Both the position numbers and the translations under genes were made by a program. The notes under the pieces were generated by a model that ran no database searches, was not told where the DNA came from, and was given only the letters and a program-made list of their open reading frames with translations. A stretch of DNA of 64,000 nt from Candidatus Calescibacterium sp. (GTDB taxonomy: Bacteria; DRYD01), in contig JANXBF010000002.1 of assembly GCA_025057615.1 (NCBI GenBank), forward strand, positions 1 through 64,000, read 5' to 3'. Positions 1 through 9,775 of this stretch are shown in pieces. Position 1 is the stretch's first letter; each line of letters begins with the position of its first letter.

Positions 1-1044
1 GAGCTTCTGTCACAAATTTATACTCCTGTAAGTATACCTTTTCAGCAACAAAATGGAGATTTAGTTGTTAACTTGGATACGTTGAATGTTCAGCAGAGAA
101 CTGCTTTGGCCACCTTACACGTTAATGGTGGTAATGTGATTATGATGCCCCCAAGTAATGGTAACGCCTCTCTTTCTGTTAATAATCCAAATGGTGTTCC
201 ACAGCCTTTTGATTTGACGGTAATATCAACAAGATTTAATAATACTGATAACATTCGAAATAGAACGTTTTATGCTCAGTCGACCAATCAGCCAGTTGAT
301 CAAAGGATTGGTGGTTGGAGTTTACCAGGTAATGGTAGCTTTACCCCCAATAATTTCATGGTTGACTTAGGTGGAACTAATGGAGTAAACTATGTATTAC
401 CTTCTCAAGACCCCGGAAGTTATGACAGAAGAAGACAAGTGATTAGAACTTTGGAAGGAAACGTTATAATTCAAGATTTCAATGATCAAATTGGTACTGG
501 CCAAATTGGTATAAGAGACGATGGTGAAAATGGAGGTTATGTAGGATTTAATATTAGTCAAACACCAAATTCTATTAACCCACGTAGAGCTGGTGGAAAG
601 CTTTCTATTTTAAGCCATAATTTTGTTTTACTGAATTATCAATTTAGTCAAAATCAGAGACCCGTATTTAATGGAAATAATATACGAGCAGGTTTAGCCG
701 CAGATATAATTTCATATAGAGGAAGTTTACAAATTGTGGATGAGGATTCATTCAGATTCTTACTTGATACTGGTAGGTTTAGAAGAGCTGAAGCTGAGAA
801 TTTCCTCAATAATATCACAACGAATGATAGATTGTATTGGTATGGAAAATATATAGCTAATTTCGCTAACGTAGAGGGAATAATGCTCCAAAGTGGAACT
901 ATAAGAGGGTTTGGAGAGACCATAATTGACGCAAGTGATTACAACTTTAATTTACCCAGATCTACACGAAGAGATTATAGAGTATTAATAAATAACAGAA
1001 CAGTAATACTTTTTGATATAATTCAATTCCAAATAAACAAGTAG
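1..1044 (+). CDS. C-terminal part of a secreted/surface-type hypothetical protein, possibly pilus-associated (5' end outside window)
   Basis: Frame is open from base 1 (ELLSQIYTPVSIPFQQQNGDLVVN...) through the listed ORF; Asn/Gly-rich beta-type sequence with phrases such as GNVIIQDF and RGSLQIVDED. Confidence 0.6.
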   Translation, partial: ELLSQIYTPVSIPFQQQNGDLVVNLDTLNVQQRTALATLHVNGGNVIMMPPSNGNASLSVNNPNGVPQPFDLTVISTRFNNTDNIRNRTFYAQSTNQPVDQRIGGWSLPGNGSFTPNNFMVDLGGTNGVNYVLPSQDPGSYDRRRQVIRTLEGNVIIQDFNDQIGTGQIGIRDDGENGGYVGFNISQTPNSINPRRAGGKLSILSHNFVLLNYQFSQNQRPVFNGNNIRAGLAADIISYRGSLQIVDEDSFRFLLDTGRFRRAEAENFLNNITTNDRLYWYGKYIANFANVEGIMLQSGTIRGFGETIIDASDYNFNLPRSTRRDYRVLINNRTVILFDIIQFQINK

Positions 1045-1073
1045 GAGATAATTTTAAAATTAAAATTAATTTT

Positions 1074-1811
1074 TTAGAACAGGTTTAAAAAATACTTTAT
1101 TAAGGGTAGTTGGTAGTCAACGATTTCTTTTTGTTCAGGATGGTATTGGACAGCTAAAATGGGTAGCTCCATATGTTTCATTATTTCAACTATTCCATCC
1201 TTACTTAAAGCCAATATTTCTAAATTTTTACCCAATTTTGATATTGCTTGATGATGTCTACTATTGGTATACATAAAATTTTCTTTTTTTATATTTTCAT
1301 CAAAATGGAGGTAATCAAATATTTTTCCCTTAATTATATGTCTTAATTTTCTCTTATCTTCGAATTTTTCTATTTCTGGATAGATTTTGTGAGCATTGTC
1401 AATAACTGTACCTCTGATATCATAGGGTAAGTGTTGGAAAAGGGCTCCTCTGAGGAATACATTGATAATTTGGATTCCTCTACATATGCCGAAGATAGGT
1501 TTAGTTTGATGAAACTTTTCAAGTATCTCTAATTCTATTTCGTCTCTTTCTTTATTGAAGTTATATAAGCTTTCTGAGTATTTCACTTTGCTGTTATAAT
1601 ATTCAGGATGAACATCTTCTCCACCTGATAAAACTATGATATCAATTTCTCTTAATTTCTGATTTATTTTACTGTTTATTTCTAATATTTCTATTTCAGA
1701 ATTTTTGGATAGTTTTTTATTGATTTCATTCTGCATTAATGAACAAAAGTTTATATATTCTTCAAACACTATATGATTTGTATCTTTTTTAATAACCAAT
1801 CCAACTTTCAT
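1074..1811 (-). CDS. Class I glutamine amidotransferase-like / gamma-glutamyl-GABA hydrolase family (peptidase C26)
   Basis: LSGGEDVHPEYYN, nucleophile elbow FGICRGIQ, C-terminal VQYHPEQ. Confidence 0.85.
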   Translation of the reverse strand: MKVGLVIKKDTNHIVFEEYINFCSLMQNEINKKLSKNSEIEILEINSKINQKLREIDIIVLSGGEDVHPEYYNSKVKYSESLYNFNKERDEIELEILEKFHQTKPIFGICRGIQIINVFLRGALFQHLPYDIRGTVIDNAHKIYPEIEKFEDKRKLRHIIKGKIFDYLHFDENIKKENFMYTNSRHHQAISKLGKNLEILALSKDGIVEIMKHMELPILAVQYHPEQKEIVDYQLPLIKYFLNLF

Positions 1812-1835
1812 TACTTGACCTCCATCATGATTTCA

Positions 1836-2258
1836 TTATTCTATTATTCTAATTTCATACTCTATTTCTGTGGACTTTTTGAGCATATGACTTACAGAAC
1901 AATATTTTTCTTGTGATAACTCGACTGCCTTTCTTATATTTTCATAACTGAGATTTTTTCCTCTGAATTGATATATGAGTTTTATTTTTGTAAATATTTT
2001 GGGATGTTCTTCTTTTCTTTGTCCCTCAAAAAAGATTCTGAAATCTTCTACCTCTTGCCTCATCTTTTTTAGAATGGATATTACGTCCATTGCTGTACAA
2101 CCCATTAGAGCTATTGAGAGGATTTCCATAGGAGTAGGAGCTGACTCAAAACCACCCACATCTTTTTTACTATCTAATATAATTGCATGGTTGGATTCTG
2201 TAACTCCTATAAATCTTAATCCTTCGTTCCAAATTAACTCTGATTTCATAATAATCAC
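1836..2258 (-). CDS. OsmC-family protein
   Basis: Small protein with the GxxxxPTPMEILSIALMGCTAMDVISIL pattern and a late CSVSHML motif typical of OsmC/Ohr-like proteins. Confidence 0.8.
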   Translation of the reverse strand: MIIMKSELIWNEGLRFIGVTESNHAIILDSKKDVGGFESAPTPMEILSIALMGCTAMDVISILKKMRQEVEDFRIFFEGQRKEEHPKIFTKIKLIYQFRGKNLSYENIRKAVELSQEKYCSVSHMLKKSTEIEYEIRIIE

Positions 2259-2288
2259 TCCTTTTTAGTATCTATAAGTTTATATTCT

Positions 2289-3497
2289 TTATTCTACTAT
2301 GAATATAGACTCCTTAGTTTTAAAGACATTCCTTAAATCATTTATTTCATCTATGGATGTTTTTTTTATGATATCTATATGTTTTGTTAAGTATTCATCA
2401 GGGAGATTATAAGCCTTTATTTTTGCTAATATTGCATTTCTGAAACTTCTTTTCTGTAGTGCTGATGCAAATAATCCTATTATATAATTCTTTGCAGTTT
2501 CCAACTCATCTTTATTAAAACCATTATTAATAATGTTTAATATTTCTTGTTTAAGAGCATTTATTGCCTCTTTTTTCTTTTCTTTTGATGTTAACATTAA
2601 TAATTTTATATTTCCTTTGCCAAAGGGTATGGGATCATAGACTGATGTTATAGCGTAAGCTAATTCTTTTTTTTCTCTTATGTTAATAAATAGTCTACCA
2701 GACATTGAGCTCAATATTCCATTTAAAATTTTGAATTTTATGGACTCAAGTGAGATAGAGGGAGCCTGATAAACAAAAGCTATTCCTGTTTCCTTTTTAC
2801 CTAAATTTTTAGTTTTTTTACTTGTTTTTATATCAAAATTTTTCATCATATCATAGTAATTGTGATCTATTTGAAGAATTTTGTTGAAATGTTTGTATAA
2901 ATATTTTTCTAAATTTTCGTTACAATAACCACTTACTACTATTATTTTTTTTACGTTTTTACTTAATACTTTGGATTCCATCCACGATATCAAATTATTT
3001 CTTGTTATTTCTTTCAAAGTTTTTGGAGTTCCTCTAGTATCCCAACTTAGAAAAGAATTATAAAATACCGTATCAGCATTTTCATATAGATATGTCCATA
3101 CATCATCTCTTGAAATTTTTATTGAGTTTATTAAGTCTCTTTTGCTTTCATCTATGTCCTCATATCTGAATTTGTAATTTGTTAAAACTTCTTTTAGAAT
3201 ATCCACAGCTTTTTTATAGTTGTAGAATGGAAAAGAGATTGATATTCCACTACTAAAATTACCAGTTGAAGAACTTAATGATACTGAATTCTTCTCAAGA
3301 TAATATTGAAATGAATCATAATTCATTGATTTTGTTGACCTAACAATTGTTTTAAAACATAGATTATTTATTCCCATATTGTTTGGCTTTTCTAAATAGT
3401 TGCCAACTAAAAATAATATTGATATGTAAGTTATCGGTATACTGTTATCTTGAACAATAAATATTTTGTTTTCAATATTTTTATATTTTATTTCCAT
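2289..3497 (-). CDS. M16-family (insulinase-like) protein without the canonical zinc motif
   Basis: M16-type fold pattern (LFLVGNYLEKPNNMGINNLC, C-terminal ELAYAITSVYDPIPFGKG); HxxEH not found. Confidence 0.75.
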   Translation of the reverse strand: MEIKYKNIENKIFIVQDNSIPITYISILFLVGNYLEKPNNMGINNLCFKTIVRSTKSMNYDSFQYYLEKNSVSLSSSTGNFSSGISISFPFYNYKKAVDILKEVLTNYKFRYEDIDESKRDLINSIKISRDDVWTYLYENADTVFYNSFLSWDTRGTPKTLKEITRNNLISWMESKVLSKNVKKIIVVSGYCNENLEKYLYKHFNKILQIDHNYYDMMKNFDIKTSKKTKNLGKKETGIAFVYQAPSISLESIKFKILNGILSSMSGRLFINIREKKELAYAITSVYDPIPFGKGNIKLLMLTSKEKKKEAINALKQEILNIINNGFNKDELETAKNYIIGLFASALQKRSFRNAILAKIKAYNLPDEYLTKHIDIIKKTSIDEINDLRNVFKTKESIFIVE

Positions 3498-4414
3498 ATT
3501 TCCACTTCTTCTTCTAAGTTTATCCCTTTTTTCAAAGAATCATTCTTTATTTTTTGTATGATGTTTATAACATCACTAAATTTTGCATTATTGAAGTTAA
3601 CGATGAAGTTGGAATGTTTTTCTGAAACTTTGGCTCCACCTACGGTGTATCCTCTGTAGCCCAAGTCTGAGACTATTTTCCAAGCAGGTGTGTTTGATAA
3701 GTTTTTAAATACACTACCACATGATTTTTGGTTAATTGGTTGAGTAATGATTCTTTTATGCCATGTATCCTTATATATCTGTTTCAATTTATTTTTATCA
3801 GTTATGTTTTTTGATGGAAATTCGAATACAAATGAAACTAAATCTAACATATTACCATTCATATTTTCTTGCTTAAAAAAAGAATTTCTATATGAGAAGA
3901 ATGTTTTATCAACTTCAATTGATCTTATTGATTTTCTCTTTCTATCAAAAAATGTGACTTTTTTCAAAAAATCTGATATTTCCACGTTTTTTATGCCCGC
4001 GTTATTGAATACTGCTCCACCTACAGTTGCTGGTATTCCAGCTAATTCTTCATAACCACTTATACCGTTATCTATTAGAAGTTTAATAAAATATTGTAAT
4101 TCTGTGAAAGAAGTGGAAAATACCCTTATCTTTCTTTCATCCCTAAAAATCCTTACAATTCTGTATTTACCTGTAATTATAAAGAAATCCAATCTTTCAT
4201 CATTTGCTAAGATATTACTGCCTTTTCCTAATATTCTATACGGAACTCTGTTTGATATACTATATAAAGTTTTTATATATTCCTGGTGATTATTTACAAA
4301 TATAACACCAAGCGGCTTTCCACCTATTCCATAAGTGGTTAATGTGGATAAACATATATCATCCCTACAATTGTGGACTTTGAGGTTGGTTAAAAAGGTA
4401 TTCTTTTTTGACAC
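3488..4414 (-). CDS. murB: UDP-N-acetylmuramate dehydrogenase
   Basis: TTYGIGGKP, LGKGSNIL, GYEELAGIPATVGGAVFNNAG, NQKSCGSVFKN, GGAKVSEKHSNFIVN. Confidence 0.95.
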   Translation of the reverse strand: MSKKNTFLTNLKVHNCRDDICLSTLTTYGIGGKPLGVIFVNNHQEYIKTLYSISNRVPYRILGKGSNILANDERLDFFIITGKYRIVRIFRDERKIRVFSTSFTELQYFIKLLIDNGISGYEELAGIPATVGGAVFNNAGIKNVEISDFLKKVTFFDRKRKSIRSIEVDKTFFSYRNSFFKQENMNGNMLDLVSFVFEFPSKNITDKNKLKQIYKDTWHKRIITQPINQKSCGSVFKNLSNTPAWKIVSDLGYRGYTVGGAKVSEKHSNFIVNFNNAKFSDVINIIQKIKNDSLKKGINLEEEVEIWK

Positions 4415-4421
4415 AAATTTT

Positions 4422-4919
4422 CTATTTTTTGGTCTTTTTGGTCTTTCTAAACTTATTCTTTAAGGGAGGTAATTTTGTAAATGTTGAGTTAGTACTTCGT
4501 AATTTTTCTAAGGCATTTTTTGTTATTTTATGTGCATATAAATTTAAAGTTTTTGTTAGTTGACCGTTACCTAATATTTTTACTTCTTTTTTTATGTCTT
4601 TGATTAGTCCCTTTTGTAATAGATTTTCTGGTTTTACAACATCATTGTTCTCAAAAACATTTAGATCTTGTAGTTTGACGATGTGATATTCTTTTTTAAA
4701 TATATTTTTGAATCCTTTTGATGGTACTCTGAGGTACAGTGGATTTTGTCCGCCTTCAAACCATTCGGGTTTTGCTCCTCCGCTTCTGGATTTCTGCCCT
4801 TTTGTTCCTCTTGTTGAGGTTACACCATGACCACTACCTAAACCTCTTCCAACTCTTTTTCTTTTGTGTTTGCTATTGGGAAATGGTTTTAAATCTTGTA
4901 ATTTATACATTTTCATCAC
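4422..4919 (-). CDS. rplO: 50S ribosomal protein L15
   Basis: [30 protein letters not shown] near the N terminus. Confidence 0.96.
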   Translation of the reverse strand: MMKMYKLQDLKPFPNSKHKRKRVGRGLGSGHGVTSTRGTKGQKSRSGGAKPEWFEGGQNPLYLRVPSKGFKNIFKKEYHIVKLQDLNVFENNDVVKPENLLQKGLIKDIKKEVKILGNGQLTKTLNLYAHKITKNALEKLRSTNSTFTKLPPLKNKFRKTKKTKK

Positions 4920-5548
4920 CTACTTTTTTTGTAGTATTTAGAACTTTTGGAAAAGTTTTTTCTTTCAAATTTTTTTCTTTCTTCATTTTCTTCATTTTTT
5001 TCTTCTTTTTCAATAGGTTTTTCACTTTTTGAAGCTTGGTAATATTTATCAAATTCATCTTCTTTGTATTCTGCAGTTAAAATTTCTCTGTATTCTTCTT
5101 TGGTTTTTAGTTTCTTGAGTGCATCTATTGTTGCCCAAACCAGGTTTATGTGGTTATTACTACCTAGTGATTTTGTTAGAACGTTTTTATAACCGGCTTT
5201 TTCTAATACGCTTCTTACTGGCATTGATGCTATAATACCAGTTCCTTTACCTGCAGGTTTTAGTAAAACTTTCGAAGTTGTGTTTGAACCAAATACTTCA
5301 TGTGGTATTGTACCATTAATTATTGGAACTTTAATAGTATTCTTTTTTGCTTTATTTTCAGCTTTTCTTATTGCTAATAAAGCTTCTGGAGCCTTAGCTA
5401 AGGCCACACCTACGTTACCTTGTCCGTCTCCTACCACAACTAAAGCACTAAACCTGAACCTTTTGCCACCTTTCATTACCCTCGTAACCCTTCTTAAGGA
5501 AACTAATACGCTTTGATATTCTGATGTTTGTTCTAAAGTTTCCAGCAT
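4916..5548 (-). CDS. rpsE: 30S ribosomal protein S5
   Basis: [55 protein letters not shown]. Confidence 0.97.
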   Translation of the reverse strand: MLETLEQTSEYQSVLVSLRRVTRVMKGGKRFRFSALVVVGDGQGNVGVALAKAPEALLAIRKAENKAKKNTIKVPIINGTIPHEVFGSNTTSKVLLKPAGKGTGIIASMPVRSVLEKAGYKNVLTKSLGSNNHINLVWATIDALKKLKTKEEYREILTAEYKEDEFDKYYQASKSEKPIEKEEKNEENEERKKFERKNFSKSSKYYKKSR

Positions 5549-5559
5549 TATTACCCTCC

Positions 5560-5934
5560 CTATACTTGTATTCCTTTTTCTCTTAAAGTATCAGCTATCT
5601 TTTTTATGTTACCGTGATATTTGTATCCGCCTCTATCAAAAACAAGTTTGTTTATATTTAATTTTTTACATCTTTCTGCCAATCTTGAAGCAACTTCTAT
5701 AACTATATCCTTGTATTTCATTTCTTTCTTTTGATATTTATCTTTTATGTCTTTTTCTAAGGAGTTGGAATATGTTAGTGTTCTACCTGTTGTATCATCT
5801 ATTACACTTAAGTAGATATTCTTATTGCTTCTGAATACGTTACATCTGGGTTTTTGGGGATTACCTTTTATTTTCTTTCTTAGCCTTTTATGTCTTATTT
5901 TTCTTTTTTCATTCCTGCTTATCTTTTTTATCAT
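5560..5934 (-). CDS. rplR: 50S ribosomal protein L18
   Basis: [26 protein letters not shown] and [24 protein letters not shown]. Confidence 0.96.
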   Translation of the reverse strand: MIKKISRNEKRKIRHKRLRKKIKGNPQKPRCNVFRSNKNIYLSVIDDTTGRTLTYSNSLEKDIKDKYQKKEMKYKDIVIEVASRLAERCKKLNINKLVFDRGGYKYHGNIKKIADTLREKGIQV

Positions 5935-6012
5935 TGTGCTGCACCTTCCTTAGTTTTTAATACTTTCTATATAAGATTCTATTTTATTTTTTATTTTCCT
6001 TTGTTTAAAAAT

Positions 6013-7029
6013 TCAGCTTACTTTTAGAACTGCTCTGAGTTTTGCTTTGCCTTTTCTAACTATTTCTAATGCTCTAGGTAATTCATGAAATTCAAACGTT
6101 TCTACCATAGGTTTTAAATTGTTTGATATTGATAATTTAATAGTTTCTATCAAATCTATTCTACTTCCAACAGCATTACCTGTGAGAACTAGATTTTTAG
6201 AGATTAAACTTATTGGTTGGAATGAAATTTCATTTATGTGTGCTCCTACGAAAGATATTTTTCCATAAGCTTTCAGATAGGGTATAAATTTCATTGCTAT
6301 TTCTGAATTTGGTAATGTGGATAGAACTATATCTAACTTACCAACTTTTTCTATTTCATCATATGTTAGGAATTGATCTGCTCCTAATTTTTCTGCTAAT
6401 TTTTTCTTGGAAATATCTGATGAAAAAACTATTGTATATGCTCCAAAAGTTCTGGAGTATTGAACTGCCATATGTCCCAAGCCACCTAATCCAAGTATTG
6501 CAACTCTCATCATTGGTTTTATATTGAGTTTTTTTAAAGCTGTATAGGTTGTTAATCCAGCACAGTAAAGAGGAGCAATTTCTTCCAATTTCCAATTGTC
6601 TATGTTTACCAATTTGTTCACAGGTATTGCAAATTCTCTTCTTAGAACACAATATTCTGAATAGCCACCTATGGTGTTAATTCCAGTTATTTTCCTATTT
6701 TCACAGAATTGTTCATTTGACGACAAACAGTACTCGCAATCTAAACATGAAGAATGAACCCATGGTAATCCAACTATATCATTTATATCCACTTTGTCTA
6801 CATTTTTCCCTTTTTTAACAACTTTTCCTATGACTTCGTGTCCTGGTGTGAGTGGATAATTTACAAACCCTCTTGAATTCCAATCTCCATCAATTATGTG
6901 TATATCACTATGACAAATCCCACAATAATCAACTTTAATTAGGACTTCATTATCATCTATTTCATAAATTTCAGATCTTTCTAAAGTTATATCAGATGGT
7001 TTATTACAAACCCATCTTCGGTATTCCAT
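6013..7029 (-). CDS. Zinc-dependent alcohol dehydrogenase family protein
   Basis: VDYCGICHSDIHIIDGDW, PGHEVIGKVVKKG, Cys-rich structural zinc segment, GLGGLGHMAVQ Rossmann motif. Start taken at internal ATG 7029, consistent with family N termini. Confidence 0.9.
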   Translation of the reverse strand: MEYRRWVCNKPSDITLERSEIYEIDDNEVLIKVDYCGICHSDIHIIDGDWNSRGFVNYPLTPGHEVIGKVVKKGKNVDKVDINDIVGLPWVHSSCLDCEYCLSSNEQFCENRKITGINTIGGYSEYCVLRREFAIPVNKLVNIDNWKLEEIAPLYCAGLTTYTALKKLNIKPMMRVAILGLGGLGHMAVQYSRTFGAYTIVFSSDISKKKLAEKLGADQFLTYDEIEKVGKLDIVLSTLPNSEIAMKFIPYLKAYGKISFVGAHINEISFQPISLISKNLVLTGNAVGSRIDLIETIKLSISNNLKPMVETFEFHELPRALEIVRKGKAKLRAVLKVS

Positions 7030-7154
7030 AATAAAATAATTACAATAAATATTTGTTTTAACCTTTAGATTGATCAATTTTGAATAGGAAAAGGTGTAAT
7101 CAAAGTGGAATAGAATATAAAATAGGGGATAAGAAAGAATAAAAGGGGGGTTCT

Positions 7155-7982
7155 ATGAAAACTTTTTTCAAAGTTTTTTCCATAGGTGTTTTGCTTTTGA
7201 TAGTTATAGCCGTTTTTGCTTTTGCACAACAGTTGTATATTTTTATACATAACAAACCCTACAAAGGGGATTATATTTACCAAGGTAACAGAATTTATGT
7301 TGAAATAAATCAATTTGTAAAAATGACTAATCTCAAAATGTATAACCAAGGTAATTATTATGTTCTGAGTGATAAAACTATAGTTCCACCTGCTTCTTTC
7401 ACCAGTTTAGTTTATTACAATAATAAGCCTCTTAAGTATGTTATATTTCAGAATTCCAAGGTTTATGTCGATCTTTTTGAACTATCTTATTTTACAAATG
7501 CTGTGGTTGAATTTAATAAAGAAACAGGCATTGTTGACTACTATAGCAAAGCTAAAGTTGAATTAACTGCCCAACAGGTATATCAAGCATCTGAGCAAAT
7601 TTATAACACCCAAAAAGACATATATTCAACTGATAAGAAAAAGATACAAGTTGGTGAAAAACCTAAAATACCTGCCGATGCCATAAAGATTGTCGATGAA
7701 AACCCACAATATGATGACAAAAATAATAGAGGAGAACTTAGATATACAGCTAAGGTTAAAAATACTTATAAAGAAACTATTGAAGATATAAAAATAAAGA
7801 TAAAAATAGTTAGCCCAGCGAATGATGTTCTTCATGAGGAAAAATTTTCTTTTTCCCTACTCAAACCAGGTGAATCAAAAGAAATAAGTTTTTATTGGAT
7901 AAATAACACCTCTATACCTTTACCTCAAATAAAATACGAGATAGATTTTAAAGGTAAAGAAGAACAAGAAAAAGATAAATGA
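7155..7982 (+). CDS. Exported hypothetical protein with an N-terminal signal and C-terminal FxLYD-like region
   Basis: Hydrophobic N terminus (FSIGVLLLIVIAVFAFA); C-terminal LRYTAKVKNTYKETIEDIKIKIKI...KPGESKEISF pattern. Confidence 0.6.
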   Translation: MKTFFKVFSIGVLLLIVIAVFAFAQQLYIFIHNKPYKGDYIYQGNRIYVEINQFVKMTNLKMYNQGNYYVLSDKTIVPPASFTSLVYYNNKPLKYVIFQNSKVYVDLFELSYFTNAVVEFNKETGIVDYYSKAKVELTAQQVYQASEQIYNTQKDIYSTDKKKIQVGEKPKIPADAIKIVDENPQYDDKNNRGELRYTAKVKNTYKETIEDIKIKIKIVSPANDVLHEEKFSFSLLKPGESKEISFYWINNTSIPLPQIKYEIDFKGKEEQEKDK

Positions 7983-8566
7983 AAATTAAATTTTTAAATA
8001 AAATAAGAAACAATGTCAGAAATTTTATACATAAAAACCTGGTTTTCTTAGTTCCTACATTGATTTATGATAATATAGAGAAAATAACACCCCAAAAGTT
8101 AAGGGAACTGAATGTTGATACAATATTACTCGATTTGGATAATACTCTGGTTCCTTGGAATAAAAAACAAATACCCAATGCTATATGTAAATATCTTTCA
8201 TCTTTAAAGGAAGCCGGGTTTAAAATTTGTATAGTTTCTAATGCTTTGCCCATAAGAGTTAAAAAAATAAGTGAAGAGCTGAATATACCATATATTGCTT
8301 TGGCAGCTAAACCATCCACCAGACCACTAAGAAAAGCCATTAAGATACTCAACTCCAATATTGAAAATACTGTGATAATAGGAGATCAGCTTTTTACTGA
8401 TATTCTTGCGGGTAACAGATTGGGAATAAAAACCATTCTTGTTAGACCATTGGCTAAATTTGAACTTGTAACATCAAAATTTATTAGGCTAATAGAAAAG
8501 AAAATACTGTCATATTTAGCTAAAAAAAATTATATATCCTCCAAAGAGGTTAAAATTGAAAAATGA
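7979..8566 (+). CDS. YqeG-family HAD-type phosphatase
   Basis: TILLDLDNTLVPW (HAD motif I), ALAAKPSTRPLRKA, IIGDQLFTDILAGNRLGIKTILVRPL. Confidence 0.88.
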   Translation: MKIKFLNKIRNNVRNFIHKNLVFLVPTLIYDNIEKITPQKLRELNVDTILLDLDNTLVPWNKKQIPNAICKYLSSLKEAGFKICIVSNALPIRVKKISEELNIPYIALAAKPSTRPLRKAIKILNSNIENTVIIGDQLFTDILAGNRLGIKTILVRPLAKFELVTSKFIRLIEKKILSYLAKKNYISSKEVKIEK

Positions 8567-9222
8567 AAAAGGGAATAATATGGTCATACACTAAAGGAGA
8601 ATTCGTTATATTTGATCATTACTACTTTTCAACTCTTTATAATTATATAAATTCTAATTATAAGTTAGAAATACCAACTAAGTTCAATGAATTAATAAAA
8701 ATAGCAAGTCAAGATGAATATAAAGCGATTATATTTAATTATCCAGAAAAGTCGTTTACATCCAGACAAATTGAAGCGTTGCTTGAACTTTTTTACAAAG
8801 GAAAGACTCTGGTATTTTTAACATACTATAAAAATGAAGATAGGAGTAGTGAAATTGTTAATTCTATACTCACTAAAGTCGGATTAAAGATAAATTATGA
8901 TGAAGTATTGCAACTAAGTAATATACATAATAATGATAAATATTTAATCATTACTTCACAAGTAAGTGATAAATTAAAAAATGGTTTGAAAAGTGTAATA
9001 ATGCCATGTACCTCAAGTATTGATATTATAGAAAAAGAGGGTTATGTTTATGATGTATTACTTAGAAATGATAGTGGGGATAAAGTAATAGCTGCTGAAG
9101 TTGGGAAAAAAGGTAAAATTATCGCTTTCGGAACTTGTGTATTCTGGGATAATTTTTCCATATCTCTTTATGATAACTTTCAATTTACTAAAAAATTAAT
9201 AAATTACTGTTTGGAGGTATAA
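8563..9222 (+). CDS. Hypothetical protein
   Basis: ORF overlapping the upstream stop; AIIFNYPEKSFTSRQIEALLELFYKGKTLVFL looks like a Rossmann/GATase1-like layout, weakly. Confidence 0.55.
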   Translation: MKKGIIWSYTKGEFVIFDHYYFSTLYNYINSNYKLEIPTKFNELIKIASQDEYKAIIFNYPEKSFTSRQIEALLELFYKGKTLVFLTYYKNEDRSSEIVNSILTKVGLKINYDEVLQLSNIHNNDKYLIITSQVSDKLKNGLKSVIMPCTSSIDIIEKEGYVYDVLLRNDSGDKVIAAEVGKKGKIIAFGTCVFWDNFSISLYDNFQFTKKLINYCLEV

Positions 9223-9224
9223 CT

Positions 9225-9713
9225 ATGGAGAATTTGTATAGGTTGATAGATAAACTTGAAGCCAATTTGAGAAGATCCAGATTGTTTGGTTTATCTTTTG
9301 TTAAATCCAAAGAAAGTATTTCCATTATAAACAAAATAAGACAAATATTGGCTGAAAGTTATACTCCAACAGAAGAATTAATAAGGTTAAGAAAGGAACT
9401 CGAATCAAAAGAAAGAGAACTTAATGATATTAAAAATAATATTATTGAAAATGAGGAAATAGTAAAAATGGCTTATCTAAAAGCACAAGAAATAGAGAAA
9501 AATGCAAAAGAGGAAGCCCAAATATTGATAAATAACGCAGAGAAATATGCTCTTAGAGTATTAGATCATTTTGAGGAAGAACTTAAAAAATTGGTATCTA
9601 CAGTTCAACAAAGTAAAAAAAATATTGAAACAGAAATACAAGCCGAAACCAATAAGGTTGGTGCTAAGAAAGCCGATCAAGAGTTAAAGAAAGTTAATAT
9701 TAAGATCAAATAA
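9225..9713 (+). CDS. DivIVA-like coiled-coil protein
   Basis: Short N-terminal domain then a long Glu/Lys coiled coil (AKEEAQILINNAEKYALRVLDHFEEEL). Confidence 0.5.
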   Translation: MENLYRLIDKLEANLRRSRLFGLSFVKSKESISIINKIRQILAESYTPTEELIRLRKELESKERELNDIKNNIIENEEIVKMAYLKAQEIEKNAKEEAQILINNAEKYALRVLDHFEEELKKLVSTVQQSKKNIETEIQAETNKVGAKKADQELKKVNIKIK

Positions 9714-9728
9714 TTTTATTGCCGCTTA

Positions 9729-9756
9729 ACTGGAGAGCGGTATATAAATCTCCAGT
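9729..9756 (+). promoter_or_regulatory. RNA hairpin upstream of the next gene's RBS
   Basis: Perfect 8-bp inverted repeat ACTGGAGA(9729-9736) / TCTCCAGT(9749-9756), 12-nt loop, just upstream of GGGAGGA...ATG(9776). Confidence 0.5.
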
Positions 9757-9775
9757 GAAAACAGGGAGGAAAAAT

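Noticed and set aside
4424-4450. Direct repeat TTTTTGGTCTTTTTGGTCTTT
   Set aside because: Simply encodes the basic Lys/Thr-rich C terminus of L15 (RKTKKTKK).
4739-5032. 97-aa plus-strand ORF over rplO/rpsE
   Set aside because: Antisense to ribosomal protein genes; Phe-run artefact of A-rich coding strand.
6359-6652. 97-aa minus-strand ORF in another frame of the alcohol dehydrogenase
   Set aside because: Fully inside the ADH gene in an alternate frame; ADH motifs are intact in the main frame.
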